Positions 59,801-62,465 of a stretch of DNA of 62,465 nucleotides are shown here, piece by piece. Where the stretch lies: assembly GCF_000003815.2 (NCBI RefSeq), contig NC_049994.1, forward strand, positions 7,708,378 through 7,770,842. The letters run 5' to 3'. How positions within the stretch are numbered: the first letter of the stretch is position 1; each line of letters opens with the position of its first letter. The position numbers and the translations under genes are program-made. This DNA is from Branchiostoma floridae (Eukaryota; Chordata; Leptocardii; Amphioxiformes; Branchiostomatidae). Under the pieces are notes generated by a model, which did not search any database, was not told where the DNA came from, and was given only the letters and a program-made list of their open reading frames with translations.

Positions 59801-61307
59801 GTTTTAGAGGAAACATTTACCAACAACGGTTCGGTACAGCGATGGGAAGCCCCGTCTCCCCGGTTCTAGCTAACCTCTTCATGGAATGGCTAGAACAGCA
59901 GGCCATGGCCACAGCTCCGGTGAACTGTAGGCCGAAACTTTGGAAGAGATACGTGGATGACATCATGGAAATTATAAGACAGGGGACACAACATGAACTT
60001 ACCGACCACCTAAACTCCATAGACCCCACGGGTAGTATCAAGTTCACCCGTGAGGAAGAAGATCAGGGCACCTTACCCTTTCTGGACACCTTACTAGTGA
60101 GGAGAGAAGACGGCACGGTGAAACTTTTGGTCTACAGAAAAAAGACCCACACAGACCAGTATCTAGATTTCAATTCCCATCATCCGCTCCACCAGAAACT
60201 AGGAGCAAAACAGTGGTCACAGAGGAAACAGACAGACAACAAGAGGTCAAACACATCAAACAAGCCCTGTCACTCTGTGGTTACCCAGACTGGACTTTCA
60301 AAAGAGTGCAACATCAGTCCAACAAACCCAAACCCAAGAAAGAAAAGAAGAAAGAAGAACAGAAGTCTAAGGGCATGATCATCATACCTTATGTCAAAGG
60401 CATTACAGAGACACTTGAAAGGATCTTCAGAAAACATGCCATTGCCACGGCAGTTAAGCCCAAGACCACGCTCAGAAACTTGTTGGTGCATCCCAAGGAC
60501 AGACTGGAAGACTCCTCTAAAACAGACTGTGTCTACAAGATTCCGTGCAAAAGTTGTGACAAGGTGTACATTGGAGAGACGGGCAGGACTTTCAACACCA
60601 GACTTGAAGAACACAAAAAGGAGGCACAAAACAGCAAAGGCAGTGCATACACAAGATCTCAGAAGAAGGCAGCAGAACAAACAGAGAACAAATCGGCAGT
60701 CACAGACCATATTCATAGAAACAATTGCGTAATAGACTGGGAGGGGGCAAGAGTCATTGACAGAGAGGAAAACAGAAGAACTCGATGGATTAAAGAAGCA
60801 GTTTGGATCAGAAAATCAGTGCCAGTCATGAACAGAGACGAGGGGGGATACAAGCTGAGCCACGTCTGGGATGGCATTCTTGCTGCTGCAACGCCACCTA
60901 CATCGGCTATAAGTAGCAGCAAGAAGTAGTTCCCGTCATTCCACCCTGATGATTGGTGTTTTCCAATAGATAATGTGTCAATGAATAGTATAATCAGCCA
61001 AATTTTGTGGAATTCACCTTGGGATGAATTGCGCGATATGTGTTTTGGAAAACTAATATGACAGTCAGTAAACGGCGGTATGAGCGGGACCGGGAGACNN
61101 NNNNNNNNNNNNNNNNNNNNNNNNNNNNNNNNNNNNNNNNNNNNNNNNNNNNNNNNNNNNNNNNNNNNNNNNNNNNNNNNNNNNNNNNNNNNNNNNNNCT
61201 GTACTTACTTTGCCCCTCACCCCCATATCAGCGCCATGTTGAATCAGCAGGTCCACCATTTCAGTGTTTTCGACACCGCTGCCCCAAAGGAGCGCGGTCC
61301 TGCCATT
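43887..61307 (-). CDS. Ankyrin-Roc-COR (ROCO) protein gene, 5' end outside or unresolved
   Basis: Reading 5' to 3' on the minus strand: a run of ankyrin-repeat exons (61307 to 53613), Roc GTPase exons (53143-53012, 52663-52427, 52333-52240, 49183-49020, 48781-48590) and a last exon with the COR domain (44861-43887). All listed junctions keep frame. ROCO proteins are large GTPases that act as signalling scaffolds; DAPK1 has the order kinase-ankyrin-Roc-COR-death, so this gene is related in layout, but no kinase or death domain is seen here. The N-terminus is not in the window. A small exon with frame IAIENLE near 53260-53285 may precede the P-loop exon, but I could not fix its acceptor. Three retroelements sit in its introns. 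Confidence 0.85.
44870..48436 (+). mobile_element. CR1/L2-type LINE with endonuclease and reverse transcriptase, frameshifted
   Basis: Frame 44913-46991 has a Cys-rich stub (WYCNPCLLPC), then an APE endonuclease (LNICSLYSK, SETHLDDS, GTIYRPP, LLGDMNIDI, ISDHYAVF) and the start of the reverse transcriptase (ATGLDKIHARLL, DPNNYRPISVLP, VFLDLKKAFDTV). The frame breaks near 46945 and again near 47080. The rest (47090-47992) carries GSILGPLLFNLFIND, the catalytic LYADD near 47155, and the thumb and C-terminal region. It ends in ATAAATAAATAA repeats. It is inserted in the ROCO intron between the last two exons, antisense to the gene. Dead by frameshift, but well preserved, so probably a fairly recent insertion. 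Confidence 0.92.
48590..53143 (-). CDS. Roc GTPase exons of the ROCO gene
   Basis: Exons 53143-53012, 52663-52427, 52333-52240, 49183-49020, 48781-48590. The first holds the P-loop GPQEVGKST. The second has a Thr-rich switch region and the switch II motif WDFAGQSEYAVTH. The third reads PNVILVASHADQ, where the usual base-reading motif is N/T-K/H-x-D. The fourth has FLLDCRKTRQTDIRRL, and the fifth ends YLDHLGE at the COR border. All exons are phase-consistent with canonical GT-AG junctions. The DFAGQ Gln and P-loop Lys-Ser are intact, so nucleotide binding is expected. Confidence 0.88.
49281..49390. repeat. Three tandem copies of a 34-bp palindrome
   Basis: ATATTTCAGCCATAC-TATAG-GTATGGTGAAATAT at 49281-49314 and 49317-49350, and a shorter-loop copy at 49357-49390. 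Each can fold into a 14-bp hairpin. The array starts about 100 bp upstream of the acceptor of Roc exon 4, in the intron shared with LINE fragment 50715-52190. Confidence 0.9.
49400..50710. repeat. Degenerate repeat region, no gene
   Basis: After TTTCTTTCTTTC, a repeat-like segment with CCTGAAATTTGGCACAAGG. From about 49930 there are several loose copies of a ~130-180-bp unit with AGTCCATT, TTTTTTAAAATTTCAGTTTT, GGTGATGATTC and TGGAAGTGTTTTTG. No coding exon. It lies in a ROCO intron. Confidence 0.6.
50715..52195 (-). mobile_element. 5'-truncated LINE fragment
   Basis: Minus-strand frame 52180-51113 (interrupted by 388 N) resembles the part of a LINE polyprotein after the reverse-transcriptase core: ALRASFKLKSLLS, CIKPILLYCVEVLG, then KLRISAHSLQIEKGRH and CPTC. 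It shifts frame near 51120 and goes on as NESHFIMDCPTYDSER to about 50900. It ends in CTTCTTCTTCTTGT on the minus strand. It is in the same orientation as the ROCO gene, between Roc exons 3 and 4, and is the same family as the fragment at 3976-4560. Confidence 0.78.
53300..53466. mobile_element. Short foldback element
   Basis: GTTCTCGCGAGAGTTGCGAG is a hairpin near 53309-53330. TCTGCCCCTCGCAACCGCC (53351-) pairs with GGCGGAGGCAGGGGCAGA (to 53461), and the bases inside (CTGAATCACAATGATG) echo GACTGATTCATTGCG. No coding content. It lies in the intron between the last ankyrin exon and the P-loop exon. Confidence 0.6.
53613..61307 (-). CDS. Array of ankyrin-repeat exons, one repeat per 99-nt phase-0 exon
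   Basis: Intact 33-codon exons (minus): 61307-61209, 59027-58929, 57092-56994, 56040-55942, 55723-55625, 55163-55065 and 53967-53869, then a 19-codon half repeat 53669-53613. Each is preceded by CAG and begins (D/N/V/C)GRTALH or a close variant, runs through LLIQHGAD and ends at a donor after a Lys, Glu or Thr codon. The intron sequences between them are also related (for example CACCTCCGAGTCA, AGAAAATCTATACCTGC and AACATTAGC). The array therefore grew by tandem duplication of exon plus intron. Exon 55723-55625 has a GC donor (AAG|GCGAGC). The exons at 61307 and 57092 are identical, which may be an assembly effect. Two further exons are broken. Confidence 0.9.
54410..54462. repeat. Three tandem copies of AAGCTTATACGAGTAT(A)
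   Basis: Short array of a 19-bp unit at an intron position where the related copy (56130) has none. Confidence 0.85.
54594..54624 (-). pseudogene. Broken ankyrin exon, 3' part only
   Basis: Encodes only HHGCDMEARNM followed by a good donor (GTATGT). The first two thirds of the exon are missing; TAAAGCCATCATGG joins it directly to intron sequence (CTCTCAGCTAAAG) that elsewhere lies upstream of ankyrin exons. There is no acceptor next to it, so it is probably skipped. Confidence 0.7.
56335..56363 (-). pseudogene. Broken ankyrin exon, 5' part only
   Basis: After a CACTCAG acceptor it encodes YGDTALHE and then leaves the repeat. The remainder is replaced by G-rich sequence with two imperfect copies of GGAAAAAAATTTGAGC (56215-56300). 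Its flanks match those of the broken exon at 54594 for several hundred bases on each side, so the two come from one duplication. Confidence 0.7.
57293..58660. repeat. Dispersed repeat of unassigned class
   Basis: Runs from ACCTCCATGAAATGTCATGG to ATATTTCATGGAGGTATGAG, so its two ends carry CATGGAGGT or its inverse. Inside are GATTACTCAAGAACGGCTGG and a second copy of the same phrase (GATAACTCAAGAACAGCTTG), then repeats of TTTCGTTAGTATGTAA. No open frame with a known domain. It fills most of the ROCO intron between exons 59027-58929 and 57092-56994. Part of it is repeated at 61510-62434. Confidence 0.55.
59130..60960 (+). mobile_element. Penelope-like retroelement (RT and GIY-YIG), defective
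   Basis: The reverse transcriptase frame (59431-60200) has YATPKIHKPDNPLRPIV, the motif A-like HDVVSLFTNTPV, AMGSPVSPVLANLFMEWLE, the catalytic RYVDD near 59955, and LPFLDTLL. After a frame change and a loss of sequence near 60215, frame 60213-60929 gives CGYPDW, then a GIY-YIG endonuclease (VYKIPCKSCDKVYIGETGRT). RT plus GIY-YIG is diagnostic of this class. The RT start is damaged: KLLAIYRG and GGKISEE are in different frames near 59340-59375. The 5' end is an inverted copy of the 3' end. It is in a ROCO intron, antisense to the gene. Confidence 0.92.
59206..59235 (-). ncRNA. Hammerhead-ribozyme core in the Penelope-like element end
   Basis: On the minus strand: CTGATGA, a 7-bp fully paired stem (GGTGTCT/AGACACC, 3-base loop), then GAAAC. 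This matches the hammerhead catalytic core CUGANGA-stem II-GAAA. Hammerhead motifs are known in the terminal repeats of Penelope-like elements. The 3' end of the same element (60946-60952) keeps CTGATGA but is truncated inside stem II. I could not fix stems I and III, so activity is unproven. Confidence 0.6.
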
Positions 61308-62434
61308 CTGAGTGAACAGGCGTAGAAAAAAAGAGGCTTCAGCTGGGAGGACTGCTCAAACACACCTCCGAGTCAGCAAATTTCACCTTTGAGGTCTATA
61401 AGAAAATCTATACCTGCAGATTAACAAGACTCCTTTTTCTGATAAATCTAACATTAGCCTACAGGACCAATGACACTTTAGTCAAGTACACTGCTTTGTC
61501 ATTATTACCTCCATGAAATGTCATGGAATGGAGGTTATATTTTCTGTTATGTGTCTCTGTCTGTGAACAAGATTACTCAAGAACGGCTGGATGGATTGGT
61601 TTCATACTTGTTGTGTTGGTGAGGTGTGATGAAAGCCCGAATCGATGAGATTTTGGGCGCCGTATCTGTCGTTATAATCGATGTAATAATATCAGAAATC
61701 ACCCCTATATCTGCGATATATTGGAACAGGCATCATGCTTTAAGCCTTTGTTAATGGGCTTAGCTCCAAGCAGATAGTGAGGTGTATGACAGTTGGTTGG
61801 GGAACCCCGAGCTTTTCAAACATGTTAATTAGTTTATGTCTGCATAGGATATCTGTAACAGTTGACTCCGTTTTGCAGCTGTTTGTCCATTCCGGTCAAT
61901 TTTCAGTTGTATTTGTATGTTTGTGTACAAGATAACTCAAGAACAGCTTGATGGATTGGTTTCATACTTAGTGTGAATGCTGAAAGTGATTAGATGCTGT
62001 GTTCTGCCTTTCATTACATTGAAGTTGTGTTAGTATGTACTTGGTTATATTGTATATCTATTATCTGAATGTGTTTGGTAATTATCTGAACAGTCGATGT
62101 CCTGATGTTGATGGCAACTGTTTGAAATATTTGTAACAGTTGGCACCTTAGAGCAGCTGTTTGCCCATCCCGACATTTTAGAACATCTGTTTGAGGAAGC
62201 CGAACAATTTTGATTGTGATAATAAATGTGCGTTTAGGGACACAGTGTGTTATATTTCGTTTGTGCTGTTAGATGTTATGTGGTACGCCTTGCGTTATGC
62301 AGAAGTTTCGTTAGTATGTAAGAAGTTTCGTTAGTATGTAATCGGATTTATTACATATCTATCATGTGGATGTGTTAGGTAATCCCTTATCTGTACAGTT
62401 GATGCGTATAGCAACTGGTTAGGATATTGTAACA
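61199..62434. repeat. Near-identical duplication of 56984-58219
   Basis: 1,236 bp that match 56984-58219 at a constant offset of 4,215, with almost no differences (GAACAAGATT against GAAACAGATT near 61566). It includes a whole ankyrin exon. It begins exactly at the end of a 100-N gap and stops 31 bp before the window ends. It may be a second haplotype or unmerged contig rather than a true duplication. Confidence 0.93.
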
Positions 62435-62465
62435 GTGATCGCGAGCTAATTGATCATCTTTTCAG

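Overview
The window reads as nuclear DNA of an invertebrate chordate, most likely a lancelet (Branchiostoma-like). This is inferred from three things: animal genes split into many short exons with GT-AG introns, a mixture of Penelope-like, LINE, SINE, foldback and MITE elements, and several satellites and minisatellites. There is no bacterial or organellar signature. Five runs of N are assembly gaps: 6069-6194, 16885-16984, 51329-51716, 57398-57563 and 61099-61198. The two that are exactly 100 N are probably default gaps of unknown size.

Layout. 1-1463: a 75-bp minisatellite and an SGNH-hydrolase exon (minus strand), probably transposon-linked. 2240-7420: a large diverged inverted structure holding satellite arrays in opposite orientations, with old LINE tails inserted. 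8532-14732 (+): a complete 11-exon D-2-hydroxyacid dehydrogenase gene. 15172-18273: a transposon-like element with about 1.3-kb terminal inverted repeats bounded by TTAA. 19098-32528 (+): a complete 21-exon alkylglycerone-phosphate synthase gene (AGPS, first committed step of ether-lipid synthesis in peroxisomes), with an unusual hairpin array in intron 1. 41908-34989 (-): a complete 7-exon voltage-gated K+ channel gene of Shaker-like architecture with a non-canonical filter and S6. 61307-43887 (-): the 3' part of an ankyrin-Roc-COR (ROCO) gene whose ankyrin repeats are each one 99-nt phase-0 exon. Its introns carry a CR1/L2-type LINE, a second LINE fragment and a Penelope-like element.

The two metabolic genes each have a perfect DR1 nuclear-receptor element close to the start codon. 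AGPS and the K+ channel converge; the K+ channel and the ROCO gene lie in tandem. Exon models were assembled by eye from splice signals, phase continuity and family motifs. Every exon junction quoted for the three complete genes keeps the reading frame.
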